Counted from the first letter of the stretch, positions 1-9,078 are shown. The stretch is DNA of 64,000 nt from Streptomyces fungicidicus (GCF_003665435.1 NZ_CP023407.1:6187501-6251500), one strand, 5' to 3'. Notes: generated by a model not told the origin, from the letters alone. A program made the numbers and translations.

Positions 1-1331
1 AGGCCGGCGTGATGGTCGTCAACGCCCCCACCTCGAACATCGTGACCGCCGCCGAACTCGCCTGCGGTCTGATCGTCGCCACCGCGCGCAACATCCCGCA
101 GGCCAACGCCGCGCTGAAGAACGGCGAGTGGAAGCGGAGCAAGTACACGGGCGTCGAACTCGCCGAGAAGACCCTCGGCGTCGTGGGCCTGGGCCGCATC
201 GGCGCCCTCGTCGCGCAGCGCATGTCCGCCTTCGGCATGAAGGTCGTCGCCTACGACCCCTATGTACAGCCCGCGCGGGCCGCGCAGATGGGCGTCAAGG
301 TGCTGTCGCTGGACGAGCTGCTCGAGGTCTCCGACTTCATCACCGTCCACCTGCCGAAGACCCCCGAGACCCTCGGTCTGATCGGCGACGAGGCGCTGCG
401 CAAGGTGAAGCCGGGCGTGCGCGTCATCAACGCCGCGCGCGGCGGCATCGTCGACGAGGAGGCGCTGTACTCGGCGCTCAAGGAGGGCCGCGTCGCCGGC
501 GCCGGGCTCGACGTGTACGCGAAGGAGCCCTGCACCGACTCCCCGCTCTTCGAGTTCGACCAGGTCGTCTGCACCCCGCACCTCGGCGCCTCCACCGACG
601 AGGCCCAGGAGAAGGCCGGTATCGCCGTCGCCCGCTCGGTCCGTCTCGCCCTCGCCGGTGAGCTGGTCCCGGACGCGGTGAACGTGCAGGGCGGAGTCAT
701 CGCCGAGGACGTCAAGCCGGGCCTGCCGCTCGCCGAGCGCCTCGGCCGGATCTTCACCGCGCTCGCCGGCGAGGTCGCGGTGCGCCTCGACGTCGAGGTG
801 TACGGCGAGATCACCCAGCACGACGTGAAGGTGCTGGAGCTCTCCGCGCTCAAGGGCGTGTTCGAGGACGTCGTCGCCGAGACGGTGTCCTACGTGAACG
901 CCCCGCTGTTCGCCCAGGAGCGCGGTGTCGAGGTCCGGCTGACCACCAGCTCGGAGTCGGCCGACCACCGCAACGTCGTCACCGTGCGCGGCACGCTGTC
1001 CGGCGGCGAGGAGATCTCGGTCTCCGGCACGCTGGCCGGCCCCAAGCACGTCCAGAAGATCGTCGCGATCGGCGAGTACGACGTGGACCTCGCGCTCGCC
1101 GACCACATGGTCGTGCTGCGCTACGAGGACCGTCCGGGCGTCGTCGGCACCGTGGGCCGCGTCCTCGGTGAGGCGGGCATCAACATCGCCGGCATGCAGG
1201 TCGCCCGTGCGACCGTCGGTGGCGAGGCGCTCGCCGTGCTGACGGTCGACGACACGGTGTCCGCCGGGGTGATCGGTGAGCTCGCCGAGGAGATCGGGGC
1301 GACGTCGGCGCGCTCGGTCAACCTGGTCTGA
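1..1331 (+). CDS. serA: D-3-phosphoglycerate dehydrogenase (5' end cut by window)
   Basis: First enzyme of the phosphorylated serine pathway, oxidising 3-phosphoglycerate with NAD. The reading frame is open from the first bases, so the N-terminus lies outside the window; about 440 residues are visible of the usual ~530 for the long form. Seen: the Rossmann motif GLGRIG (about 186-204), the catalytic Arg in NAARGG, Glu in DVYAKEP and His in CTPHLGAS, then the intervening ASB-type domain and a C-terminal ACT domain starting near MVVLRYEDRPGVVG, the usual site of serine feedback in this family. It ends just before a strong hairpin terminator. Cytosolic. Identity is firm; only the start is missing. 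Confidence 0.96.
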   Translation, partial: AGVMVVNAPTSNIVTAAELACGLIVATARNIPQANAALKNGEWKRSKYTGVELAEKTLGVVGLGRIGALVAQRMSAFGMKVVAYDPYVQPARAAQMGVKVLSLDELLEVSDFITVHLPKTPETLGLIGDEALRKVKPGVRVINAARGGIVDEEALYSALKEGRVAGAGLDVYAKEPCTDSPLFEFDQVVCTPHLGASTDEAQEKAGIAVARSVRLALAGELVPDAVNVQGGVIAEDVKPGLPLAERLGRIFTALAGEVAVRLDVEVYGEITQHDVKVLELSALKGVFEDVVAETVSYVNAPLFAQERGVEVRLTTSSESADHRNVVTVRGTLSGGEEISVSGTLAGPKHVQKIVAIGEYDVDLALADHMVVLRYEDRPGVVGTVGRVLGEAGINIAGMQVARATVGGEALAVLTVDDTVSAGVIGELAEEIGATSARSVNLV

Positions 1332-1364
1332 GAGTGCCGGGGGCGCCGCCCCCGGACTCCGGTC

Positions 1365-2912
1365 TCACACGCCGGACGGGCTGAGCGCGTCAGCCCGTCC
1401 GGCGTTTTCCGTGGGCGCCTCCGGACGGATCCTGATGTGCCGCAGGCCCATCGCGGCCAGTCCGCCCGCCCCGAGCAGCACCACCGCCCCCGCGACCGCG
1501 GCGCCCTGCATCCCGCTGGTGAACGCCTCCCGTGCCGCAGCCGCCAGGGCGTCTCCCGCGCGCCCCGGCAGTTCGGCGGCGACGGTCAGCGCACCGCCCA
1601 GGGTCTCCCGGGCCGCCGCGGGCGCCGCGTCCGGCATCTGGTGGCGGTAGACGGCCGTGCCGATGGAGCCGAGGGCGGCCATGCCCAGGGCGCCGCCGAA
1701 CTCCGTGCCGGTCTCAAGGAGGGAGGACGCCGAGCCCGCCTGCTCGACCGGCGCCGAGCTCAGCGCCAGGTCGGTCAGCAGGGACATCACGATCACGATG
1801 CCCGAGGCCATCACCCCGCACGCGGCCAGCACCGGCCACAGCGAGTCCGTACCGGCCAGGGCCAGCAGTCCGTAGCCGCACGCCGCGATGACGAAGCCGG
1901 CCGTCACCACGTAGGCGCGCTCGGCGCCCCGCTGGACCAGCAGGGCGGCGGCCGGGGCGGCGGCGCCTATGAGCACCGAGGGCAGCAGGCTCCACAGCGC
2001 GGCCTCCAGCGCGCTCTTGCCGAGCACGGACTGCAGGTACTGGGTGGTGAAGAAGGCCGAGCCCATCATCCCGAACGCCGAAACGGTGTTGAGGACGAGC
2101 GCCGGGCTGAAGCCGTGCCCGCGGAAGAGGGCGGGCGGGATCATCGGCGAGGCCGTGGTGCGCTGCCGGTGCACGAACAGCGCCGCGAACAGCAGACCGA
2201 CGGTGATCGCCATGACGTACCTGACGTTCCACCCCTCGGAGGGCAGTTCCTTCAGGCCGTAGACCACGGGCAGGACGGCCGCCATCGACAGCGGGACGCT
2301 CAGCAGGTCGAAGCGGCCGGGGGAGGGGTTCTTCGACTCGGGGAGCAGTACCGGGCCGAGTACCAGCAGCAGGACCATCGCGGGCAGGTTCACCAGGAAG
2401 ACCGAGCCCCACCAGAAGTGCTCGACGAGGACGCCGCTCATCACCGAGCCGAGCGCGATACCGGCCGTCATCACGCCGGACCACAGGCCGATCGCCTTGG
2501 CCCGCTGGGCGGGGTCGGTGAACATCGTGCGGACCAGCGCCATCGTCGACGGCATCAGCGTCGCGCCGCCGACACCGAGGACCGCGCGGGCCGCGATCAG
2601 GGTCTCGGCGCTGTGGGCGTAGGCCGCCAGCAGCGAGGCGGCGCCGAAGGCGGCCGCGCCGACGAGGAGCAGCCTGCGGCGGCCGACGCGGTCGCCCACC
2701 GCGCCCATCGTCATCAGCAGGCCGGCCAGCACGAAGCCGTAGATGTCGAAGATCCACAGCTGCTGGGTGCCGCTCGGTTCCAGGTCCGCGCTGATCTCGG
2801 GGATCGCGAAGTAGAGCACCGAGACGTCCATCGAGACCAGCAGCAGCGGAAGCATCAGCACGCTCAGCGCGGTCCATTCCCGACGGCCGGCGCGGGGTGG
2901 GTTCATTGTCAT
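1365..2912 (-). CDS. MFS transporter, DHA2 (EmrB/QacA-like) drug-efflux type
   Basis: Predicted proton-driven multidrug exporter in the cytoplasmic membrane, about 515 residues, the usual size for 14-helix DHA2 transporters. Seen: an N-terminal hydrophobic helix (ALSVLMLPLLLVSMDVSVLYFAIP), MFS motif A (GAVGDRVGRRRLLL), a motif-C-like GVGGATLMPS, and many further hydrophobic segments. The frame opens at GTG 2930, but the best promoter would start transcription near 2926, so ATG 2912 (or 2906) is the likelier start. It is divergent from a TetR-type regulator with overlapping promoters, the classic arrangement for a locally repressed efflux pump. The substrate cannot be read from sequence. Confidence 0.88.
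   Translation of the reverse strand: MTMNPPRAGRREWTALSVLMLPLLLVSMDVSVLYFAIPEISADLEPSGTQQLWIFDIYGFVLAGLLMTMGAVGDRVGRRRLLLVGAAAFGAASLLAAYAHSAETLIAARAVLGVGGATLMPSTMALVRTMFTDPAQRAKAIGLWSGVMTAGIALGSVMSGVLVEHFWWGSVFLVNLPAMVLLLVLGPVLLPESKNPSPGRFDLLSVPLSMAAVLPVVYGLKELPSEGWNVRYVMAITVGLLFAALFVHRQRTTASPMIPPALFRGHGFSPALVLNTVSAFGMMGSAFFTTQYLQSVLGKSALEAALWSLLPSVLIGAAAPAAALLVQRGAERAYVVTAGFVIAACGYGLLALAGTDSLWPVLAACGVMASGIVIVMSLLTDLALSSAPVEQAGSASSLLETGTEFGGALGMAALGSIGTAVYRHQMPDAAPAAARETLGGALTVAAELPGRAGDALAAAAREAFTSGMQGAAVAGAVVLLGAGGLAAMGLRHIRIRPEAPTENAGRADALSPSGV
1370..1408 (+). terminator. Intrinsic terminator of serA
   Basis: A perfect 15-bp stem (1370-1384 with 1390-1404) with a 5-nt loop is followed by TTTT. 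It overlaps the last codons of the convergent MFS gene, so both genes probably share it. A second GC hairpin (GGGGGC/GCCCCC) lies just upstream at about 1338-1354. Confidence 0.9.
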
Positions 2913-2932
2913 GCCGGAGACTGTACGCACGT

Positions 2933-2973
2933 CTTATACGGTTGTCTAGAACGCTTGTATAATACGAGCGTAT
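2933..2973. promoter_or_regulatory. Overlapping divergent promoters and likely TetR operator
   Basis: Plus strand: -10 TATAAT (2958-2963) with TATACG 17 bp upstream. Minus strand: -10 TATAAG (2938-2933) with TATACA 17 bp upstream. The -10 of each promoter therefore falls on the -35 of the other. The AT-rich block also holds TTATAC/GTATAA arms (2934-2939, 2957-2962), TCTAGA at 2945-2950 and the inverted repeat ATACG-AG-CGTAT (2962-2973). These are plausible repressor contacts; which one is used is inference. Confidence 0.6.
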
Positions 2974-2996
2974 GGACGGGCGGGTAGGGTGACGTC

Positions 2997-3587
2997 ATGG
3001 GACACCGTGAGGATCTGCTGGAGGGCGCCAAGCGCTGCCTGCTCGCCAAGGGCTTCGTGCGCACGACGGCGCGGGACATCGTCAGGGAGTCGGGGACCAA
3101 CCTGGCGTCCATCGGCTACCACTACGGCTCCAAGGACGCGCTGCTCGCACAGGCCTACGTCTCGCTGATCGAGGGGATGGGCGGCGCGTTCGAAGGGGGC
3201 GGGAACGTCGACGAGGCCGCCCCCGGCTCACTGGAGCGGTTCGAGCGGGTCTGGTCGAACATCATCGCCACCATGCGGGATCCGGGCACGGTGTGGCGCC
3301 TCAGCATGGAGGTCCTCGCCCTCGGCGACCGGCTTCCCGAGGTGCGCGACCACCTGGCGAAGGCGCAGCGCGAGGCCGGCCGCGGACTGGTCCCGCTGCT
3401 GATGGGCGGCCGCGAGGAGGACGTGTCCGACGAGACCGCGGACACCCTCGGCGCGTTCTACGTGACCCTGATGACCGGCCTCATCGCCCAGTGGACCTTC
3501 GACCCGGCGTCCGCGCCCGACGGCGAGCGGCTCGCCGCCGGACTGCGCCGGGTCGTCGAGGCCGCGGCTACAGACGCGAGCCCTTGA
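2997..3587 (+). CDS. TetR/AcrR family transcriptional regulator
   Basis: A 196-residue protein with an N-terminal helix-turn-helix (about residues 8-55, containing TARDIVRESG and SIGYHYGSKDALL) and a helical ligand/dimerisation domain, as in TetR repressors. The ATG is 24 nt downstream of the predicted transcription start, behind a weak purine stretch (AGGGTG). Its divergent placement against the DHA2 exporter suggests that it represses that gene and itself and is released by an exported compound; this is inference from context. The 3' end overlaps the convergent PucR-type gene by 20 bp. Confidence 0.9.
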   Translation: MGHREDLLEGAKRCLLAKGFVRTTARDIVRESGTNLASIGYHYGSKDALLAQAYVSLIEGMGGAFEGGGNVDEAAPGSLERFERVWSNIIATMRDPGTVWRLSMEVLALGDRLPEVRDHLAKAQREAGRGLVPLLMGGREEDVSDETADTLGAFYVTLMTGLIAQWTFDPASAPDGERLAAGLRRVVEAAATDASP

Positions 3588-4764
3588 GCGCCATGTGCAG
3601 CAGCAGCCGGTCCTCGCCGTCGTCCAGGTCGAGGCCGGTGAGCTGCTCGATCCGGGACAGACGGTAGTAGAGCGTCTGGCGGTGGATGCCCAGCTCGGCG
3701 GCCGTGCGGCCGGCCTGGCCCGCGCGGTCCAGATAGACCTCGGCGGTACGGGCCAGTTCCGCCTGCGCGGGGGCGAGCAGCGGGCCGGCGACCGGGTCGT
3801 GGGCGGCCTCCGGGGGCAGTGCGGTGAGCAGGCGGAAGGGGCCGATCGACGCCCACTGGGCGACCGGTCCCAGCCGGGGTTCGGCCAGCGCCGCCCGCGC
3901 CGACGCCGACGCCTCCCGCCAGGCCGCGCCCAGCTCGGCGAGGCCCGCGCGGGGCGCCGCGATCCCCGCGGCCACCGCGGAGCCGCCCCGGCTCTTGGGG
4001 CGGCTCGAACCCGCCCGCTCCAGCAGCCGCGAGGCCGCCGCCGTCGCCGGGGCCAGCACGTCGGGGGAGCGCAGTCGCAGCAGCAGGGCGAGGGAGAGGC
4101 CCGTGGCGCCCCGGGGGAGGGTGCACAGCGCCGTAGCCCCCGGCACCGTGCGGACGGTGGGGGCGTCGTCGGGGTCGGCGGAGGGCCAGGGGGCGACGCA
4201 GACCATCGTGTGCGGGCCGTCGGCGCGGTTGCCCAGGGCGGTGCGCAGCTCCGCGACCGCCATCTCCCGCTGCCAGTCCCGCTCCGCGGTCAGCACCGCC
4301 CGCAGCTCCCGGGTGAGGTCCGCGCCGTGCTGGGCCTCGTCGGCGAGCAGCGCGCCGATCCGGGCCGTCACCCGCATGGCCGCGTCCAGCTGCCGCTCGG
4401 ACGGACCCGGGTCGTAGTCCAGCAGCCACACATAGCCGAGGACGACACCCCGGTGGCGTACCGGCAGACAGATCCGGCCCCGGTGGACACCCGCCTCGGG
4501 GGTGCGCGGGATGCGGACCGGGCCGGTCGCCCGGGTGATGCCGAAGCTCTCGAACCAGGCCCGCACGGCGGACGTCGAACGGCGGGTCAGGATCGAGCGG
4601 GTGCGCACCGGGTCCAGCACGGACGGATCGAGGTCGCCCTCGCTGTCGTACGCCCCGAAGGCGATCAGCTCGAAATCCCGGTTCTCCAGGGTCGCCGGAG
4701 CGCCGAGCAGCTCCGAGATCTCGTCCACCAGCTCCTGGTAGTCATCCCTGTGTTCCGACGTCAC
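3568..4764 (-). CDS. PucR-type transcriptional regulator (candidate regulator of proline catabolism)
   Basis: About 398 residues from GTG 4764; the frame continues upstream to 4863, but the extra residues look non-coding. Seen: a C-terminal PucR helix-turn-helix (AAELGIHRQTLYYRLSRIEQLTG) typical of HTH_30, preceded by the middle GGDEF-like/CdaR region, and an N-terminal stretch unlike a PucR catabolite domain. Divergent from proline dehydrogenase, whose start is about 180 bp away. PucR-type proteins are known activators of proline catabolism in actinobacteria, so activation of the downstream put genes is likely but inferred. Convergent 20-bp overlap with the TetR gene. Confidence 0.85.
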   Translation of the reverse strand: MTSEHRDDYQELVDEISELLGAPATLENRDFELIAFGAYDSEGDLDPSVLDPVRTRSILTRRSTSAVRAWFESFGITRATGPVRIPRTPEAGVHRGRICLPVRHRGVVLGYVWLLDYDPGPSERQLDAAMRVTARIGALLADEAQHGADLTRELRAVLTAERDWQREMAVAELRTALGNRADGPHTMVCVAPWPSADPDDAPTVRTVPGATALCTLPRGATGLSLALLLRLRSPDVLAPATAAASRLLERAGSSRPKSRGGSAVAAGIAAPRAGLAELGAAWREASASARAALAEPRLGPVAQWASIGPFRLLTALPPEAAHDPVAGPLLAPAQAELARTAEVYLDRAGQAGRTAAELGIHRQTLYYRLSRIEQLTGLDLDDGEDRLLLHMALKGSRL

Positions 4765-4941
4765 CCGGGCATTCTGCCGCAAAGTCCCGGAGCCTTCATA
4801 CATCTGTCTGAGATCTGCGGCACGGATGCGTGACAGCTGTCGATGGCCCAGGATCGGCGTCATCCTTAGGTTTCACGGTGGTTCTCCGTGCCGTACCCGA
4901 ATGGTCGGGTGACGGCCTCATGCAGCTTGTGGAGGTGCCCC

Positions 4942-5868
4942 GTGCTGGGTCCCGTGATTCTCGCCGCGTCGCGCAGCGACCGGATGCGACGCCTGGTCTC
5001 GGCGGCCCCGGTGACCAAACAGGTCGTCGACCGGTTCATCCCCGGGGAGACCGTCGACCAGGTCCTGCCCATCATCCGGGAGCTCACCGGCAACGGCCTG
5101 GAGCTGACCATGGACGTGGTCGGCGAGGACATCACCACCCCCGAGCAGGCGGCGGCCGCCCGCGACGCGTACCTCGAGCTGATCGACCGCCTGAAGCCGC
5201 TGGAGCTCGGCGCCCGCGCCGAGATGTCGGTGAAGCTCTCCCTGTTCGGGCAGGCGCTGGCCGGCGGCCACGAGCTGGCGCTCGCCAACGTCCGTCCGGT
5301 CGTCGAGGCGGCGGCCGCGATCGGCACCACGGTGACGCTGGACGCCGAGGACCACACCACCCTCGACTCGATGTTCGCCATCCACGAGGAGCTGCGGAAG
5401 GACTTCCCGCAGACGGGCTGCGTCATCCAGGCCTACCTCTTCCGCACCGAGGAGGACGCGCGCCGCCTCGCCGCGGCCGGCAGTCGCGTACGGTTGGTGA
5501 AGGGCGCCTACAAGGAGCCCGCCGAGGTCGCCTACCAGCAGAAGCACGAGATCGACAAGGCGTATGTGCGCATCCTGCGGACGCTGATGGAGGGCGAGGG
5601 CTACCCGATGATCGGGTCCCACGACCCGCGCCTGATCTCCATCGCCCAGGAACTGGCCCGCACGGCCGGGCGCAAGCTCGACGAGTACGAGTTCCAGATG
5701 CTCTACGGCATCCGCGGCGACGAGCACCTGCGACTGGCCGCCGAGGGCCACCGCATGCGCGTCTACACGGCCTACGGCACCGACTGGTACGGCTACTTCA
5801 TGCGGCGTCTCGCGGAGAAGCCGGCCAACCTCCGGTTCTTCGCCCGCAGCATGATCACCAAGGGCTGA
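4942..5868 (+). CDS. Proline dehydrogenase (monofunctional, FAD-dependent)
   Basis: Oxidises L-proline to pyrroline-5-carboxylate, the first step of proline use as carbon and nitrogen source. 308 residues from GTG 4942, chosen because GGAGGT lies at 4931-4936; the open frame goes further upstream to 4888. Seen: the TIM-barrel family signatures RLVKGAYKEPAEVAY and the C-terminal YGTDWYGYFMRRLAEKPANL, which binds FAD and substrate in this family. The length fits the short monofunctional enzyme of Gram-positive bacteria rather than the bifunctional PutA. It is 35 bp upstream of P5C dehydrogenase, so the two form an operon. Confidence 0.94.
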   Translation: MLGPVILAASRSDRMRRLVSAAPVTKQVVDRFIPGETVDQVLPIIRELTGNGLELTMDVVGEDITTPEQAAAARDAYLELIDRLKPLELGARAEMSVKLSLFGQALAGGHELALANVRPVVEAAAAIGTTVTLDAEDHTTLDSMFAIHEELRKDFPQTGCVIQAYLFRTEEDARRLAAAGSRVRLVKGAYKEPAEVAYQQKHEIDKAYVRILRTLMEGEGYPMIGSHDPRLISIAQELARTAGRKLDEYEFQMLYGIRGDEHLRLAAEGHRMRVYTAYGTDWYGYFMRRLAEKPANLRFFARSMITKG

Positions 5869-5903
5869 CACCACACCGCTCACGACAAGGAGTTACGCCA
5901 CCC

Positions 5904-7535
5904 ATGGACGCTGTGACCCAGGTCCCCACCCCCGTCAACGAACCGGTGCACGGCTACGCCCCCGGTACGCCCGAGCGCGCCCGGCTGGAGGCCAAGCTCA
6001 AGGAGCTGGCCGACAACCCGGTCGACCTGCCCTGCACCATCGGCGGTGAGAAGCGGATGGGCGGCGGCGAGCGCTTCGACGTCGTGCAGCCGCACAACCA
6101 CAAGGCCCGCCTGGGCACCTACGCCAACGCCACCCAGCAGGACGCCCAGGACGCCATCGACGCGGCCCTCGCCGCCGCGCCCGCCTGGCGCGCGATGTCC
6201 TTCGACGACCGCGCCGCGATCATCCTGCGCGCCGCCGAGCTGCTGGCCGGCCCCTGGCGCGAGACCATCGCCGCCTCCACGATGCTGGGCCAGTCCAAGA
6301 CCGCCCAGCAGGCCGAGATCGACAGCCCCTGCGAGCTGGTCGACTTCTGGCGCTTCAACGTCCACTACGCGCGCGGCATCCTCGCCGAGCAGCCCCCGGC
6401 CAACTCGCCGGGCGTGTGGAACCGCATGGACCACCGTCCGCTCGAGGGCTTCGTCTACGCGATCACGCCGTTCAACTTCAGCGCCATCGCAGCCAACCTG
6501 CCCACCGCGCCGGCCCTCATGGGCAACGTGGTGGTCTGGAAGCCGTCCCCCACCCAGACCCACGCCGCCGTGCTGCTGATGCGTCTGCTGGAGGAGGCCG
6601 GTCTGCCCAAGGGCGTCATCAACCTGGTCACCGGCGACGGCATCGAGGTCTCCAAGGTCGCCCTGGAGCACCGGGACCTGGCCGGCATCCACTTCACCGG
6701 CTCGACCAGGACCTTCCAGCACCTGTGGAAGACGGTCGGCAACAACATCGAGAAGTACCGCACCTACCCGCGCCTGGTCGGCGAGACCGGCGGCAAGGAC
6801 TTCCTCGTCGCCCACCCGAGCGCCGACCGCGCCGTGCTCAAGACCGCCCTGACCCGCGGCGCCTTCGAGTACCAGGGCCAGAAGTGCAGCGCCACCTCGC
6901 GCGCGTACATCCCGGCGTCGATCTGGAACGACGGCTTCAAGGAGGAGTTCGCCGCCGAGGTCGACTACATCACCATGGGGGACGTCACCGACCTGTCGAA
7001 CTTCGTCGGCGCCGTCATCGACGAGCGGTCCTTCGCCAAGAACAAGGCCGCCATCGACCGCGCCAAGGAGGACCCGGCCTGCACCATCGTCGCGGGCGGC
7101 TCCTACGACGACTCGGTCGGCTACTTCGTCCGCCCGACGGTGATCGAGTGCACCGACCCGGAGAACGAGGTCTTCCGCACCGAGTACTTCGGCCCGATCC
7201 TCGCCGTGCACGTCTACGAGGACGAGAACTACGACGAGATGCTGACCCAGATGGAGTCGGTGTCCGACTACGCCCTCACCGGCTCGGTCGTCTCCAACGA
7301 CCGCGCCGCGGCGGCGTACACGATGGAGAAGCTGCGCTACGCGGCCGGCAACTTCTACATCAACGACAAGTCGACCGGCGCCGTCGTCGGCCAGCAGCCC
7401 TTCGGCGGCGGCCGTGCCTCCGGCACCAACGACAAGGCCGGCGCCCCGCAGAACCTGATGCGCTGGACCCTGACCCGCGCCATCAAGGAGACGCTGGTCC
7501 CGCCGACCGACTACGGCTACCCGCACATGGGCTGA
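5904..7535 (+). CDS. pruA: L-glutamate gamma-semialdehyde (pyrroline-5-carboxylate) dehydrogenase
   Basis: Second step of proline catabolism, making glutamate from P5C with NAD. 543 residues from ATG 5904 behind AAGGAG (5887-5892); the upstream extension of the frame is out-of-frame read-through of the previous gene. Seen: the aldehyde dehydrogenase motifs VVWKPSPTQTHAA, HFTGSTRTF, the Glu motif VGETGGKDF, the catalytic Cys in YQGQKCSATSR, and EVFRTEYFGPIL near the C-terminus. Length and motifs match the 1-pyrroline-5-carboxylate dehydrogenase group. Co-transcribed with the preceding proline dehydrogenase and followed by a strong terminator. Confidence 0.95.
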   Translation: MDAVTQVPTPVNEPVHGYAPGTPERARLEAKLKELADNPVDLPCTIGGEKRMGGGERFDVVQPHNHKARLGTYANATQQDAQDAIDAALAAAPAWRAMSFDDRAAIILRAAELLAGPWRETIAASTMLGQSKTAQQAEIDSPCELVDFWRFNVHYARGILAEQPPANSPGVWNRMDHRPLEGFVYAITPFNFSAIAANLPTAPALMGNVVVWKPSPTQTHAAVLLMRLLEEAGLPKGVINLVTGDGIEVSKVALEHRDLAGIHFTGSTRTFQHLWKTVGNNIEKYRTYPRLVGETGGKDFLVAHPSADRAVLKTALTRGAFEYQGQKCSATSRAYIPASIWNDGFKEEFAAEVDYITMGDVTDLSNFVGAVIDERSFAKNKAAIDRAKEDPACTIVAGGSYDDSVGYFVRPTVIECTDPENEVFRTEYFGPILAVHVYEDENYDEMLTQMESVSDYALTGSVVSNDRAAAAYTMEKLRYAAGNFYINDKSTGAVVGQQPFGGGRASGTNDKAGAPQNLMRWTLTRAIKETLVPPTDYGYPHMG

Positions 7536-7548
7536 CGCCCACCCGACC

Positions 7549-7592
7549 CCGGACGGGCCAGGTCACCCCCCGACCTGGCCCGTCCGGCGTTT
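7549..7592 (+). terminator. Terminator after the proline catabolism operon
   Basis: A 16-bp perfect stem (7549-7564 with 7572-7587) with a 7-nt loop is followed by CGTTTCC. Confidence 0.88.
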
Positions 7593-7835
7593 CCGCAGGC
7601 GGGAGCGGTGTGACCGGGTCCACCGTCTCAGATAGTAGGAAGTCCGAGTAACTGTGCAGACAGAACCAGCCCGGCTCCCTTAGCTTTGTAGGAGCCGAAC
7701 GAATCGCTCGATCAAGCGAACGGCGGTAGTGAGCCGGGCCCGGCGCAGGCAACCCCTGCGGCCCGTCGCTCCCCGCCCCCCGGCGTCGTGTCATCCCTTT
7801 CCGCACTCCGCGTATGCCGAAGGAGCCGATGCCCC
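7593..7835. other. Non-coding region before a small ORF
   Basis: No convincing gene on either strand. It contains a small hairpin CGGCTCC/GGAGCCG (about 7670-7695) and a local TCGCT/AGCGA repeat. It is probably the leader and promoter zone of the 43-aa ORF that follows; no clear -35/-10 pair stands out. Confidence 0.4.
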
Positions 7836-7967
7836 ATGGCCGAGACGACCGTCCGCCGCCGCGTCCGCCACGCCTCCCGCACCACCGAATCCGACCGCAA
7901 GAACGCCGCCGCGGCGCTCCAGCGCGCCCTCGACCGCCGGGACAACGGCGGCTCCACCGGCCACTGA
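7836..7967 (+). CDS. Small basic hypothetical protein, 43 aa
   Basis: ATG 7836 is preceded by AAGGAG (7820-7825). The 43-residue product starts MAETTVRRRVRHASRTTE and is rich in Arg and Ala (AAAALQRALDRRD), suggesting a short basic helix. Codon use has the GC-rich third positions of real Streptomyces genes. It sits alone between the proline catabolism operon and leuB, about 65 bp upstream of leuB, and could be co-transcribed with it, although a hairpin separates them. I do not recognise a family; function unknown. Confidence 0.6.
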   Translation: MAETTVRRRVRHASRTTESDRKNAAAALQRALDRRDNGGSTGH

Positions 7968-7974
7968 CACTCCC

Positions 7975-7999
7975 ACGGCGTCCGTATGCCGGACGCCGT
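7975..7999 (+). terminator. Hairpin between the 43-aa ORF and leuB
   Basis: A 10-bp perfect stem (7975-7984 with 7990-7999) with loop TATGC and no T run. It could terminate the small ORF or be part of the leuB leader. Confidence 0.45.
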
Positions 8000-8034
8000 A
8001 TGTCATCCCGTGGGACGGGGGGTAGGGTGCCGAC

Positions 8035-9078
8035 ATGTCTCGCAGCCTCAATCTCGCAGTGATCCCCGGTGACGGCATCGGCCAGGAGGTCGTGGCCGAA
8101 GGCCTGAAGGTCCTCTCCGCCGTCCTCCCGCAGGATGTGAAGCTGGAGACCAAGGAGTACGACTTCGGCGCCAGGCGCTACCACGCCACCGGTGAGACCC
8201 TCACCGACGCCGACCTCGACGAGCTGAAGCGGCACGACGCCATCCTGCTCGGCGCCATCGGCGACCCGTCGGTCCCCTCCGGCATCCTCGAGCGCGGCTT
8301 CCTGCTCAAGCTCCGCTTCGCCTTCGACCACCACGTCAACCTGCGGCCGAGCAAGCTGCTGCCCGGCGTGGCCACCCCGCTCGCCGGCGAGCCGCAGATC
8401 GACTTCGTGGTGGTCCGCGAGGGCACCGAGGGCCCGTACACCGGCAACGGCGGCACCATCCGCAAGGGCACGCCGCACGAGGTCGCCACGGAGGTCTCCG
8501 TGAACACGGCCTTCGGCGTCGAGCGCGTGGTCCGCGACGCCTTCGCCCGCGCCCAGGCCCGCCCCCGCAAGAAGCTCACCCTGGTCCACAAGAACAACGT
8601 GCTGACCTTCGCGGGCCACCTGTGGACGAACGTCTTCAACAAGGTGGCCGAGGAGTACCCCGAGGTCACCACCGACTACATCCACGTCGACGCCGCGACG
8701 ATCTACCTCGTCACCGACCCGGCCCGCTTCGACGTCATCGTCACCGACAACCTCTTCGGCGACATCATCACCGACCTCGCCGCGGCCGTCTCCGGCGGCA
8801 TCGGCGTCGCGGCCTCCGGCAACATCAACCCGGGCCGCGAGTTCCCGTCCATGTTCGAGCCGGTGCACGGCTCGGCCCCGGACATCGCGGGCCAGGGCAA
8901 GGCCGACCCCAGCGCCACCGTGCTGTCCGTCGCCCTCCTGCTGCGCCACCTCGGCCACGACGCCGAGGCGACCCGCATCGAGGACGCCGTCTCCGCCGAC
9001 CTCGCCGAGCGTGTCGGACTGCCCGCCCGCAGCACCTCGGAGATCGGCGACGCGCTCGCCGCACGAGTAGCCGGCTGA
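8035..9078 (+). CDS. leuB: 3-isopropylmalate dehydrogenase
   Basis: Oxidative decarboxylation of 3-isopropylmalate to 2-ketoisocaproate in leucine synthesis. 347 residues, the family length. Seen: the N-terminal NLAVIPGDGIGQEV, the isocitrate/isopropylmalate signature around VTDNLFGDIITDLAAAVSGGIGVAASGNINP (NAD and metal binding), and FEPVHGSAPDIAGQGKADP near the C-terminus. ATG 8035 follows a G-rich stretch. It stands upstream of ilvE and cimA but has its own terminator, so the three branched-chain genes are separate transcription units grouped by pathway. In this pathway CimA products can also be processed by LeuB. Confidence 0.95.
   Translation: MSRSLNLAVIPGDGIGQEVVAEGLKVLSAVLPQDVKLETKEYDFGARRYHATGETLTDADLDELKRHDAILLGAIGDPSVPSGILERGFLLKLRFAFDHHVNLRPSKLLPGVATPLAGEPQIDFVVVREGTEGPYTGNGGTIRKGTPHEVATEVSVNTAFGVERVVRDAFARAQARPRKKLTLVHKNNVLTFAGHLWTNVFNKVAEEYPEVTTDYIHVDAATIYLVTDPARFDVIVTDNLFGDIITDLAAAVSGGIGVAASGNINPGREFPSMFEPVHGSAPDIAGQGKADPSATVLSVALLLRHLGHDAEATRIEDAVSADLAERVGLPARSTSEIGDALAARVAG

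Noticed and set aside
1437..2987. Long plus-strand open frame over the MFS gene
   Set aside because: Arg/Gly/Gln-rich translation without domains, typical of a shadow of a GC-rich minus-strand gene.
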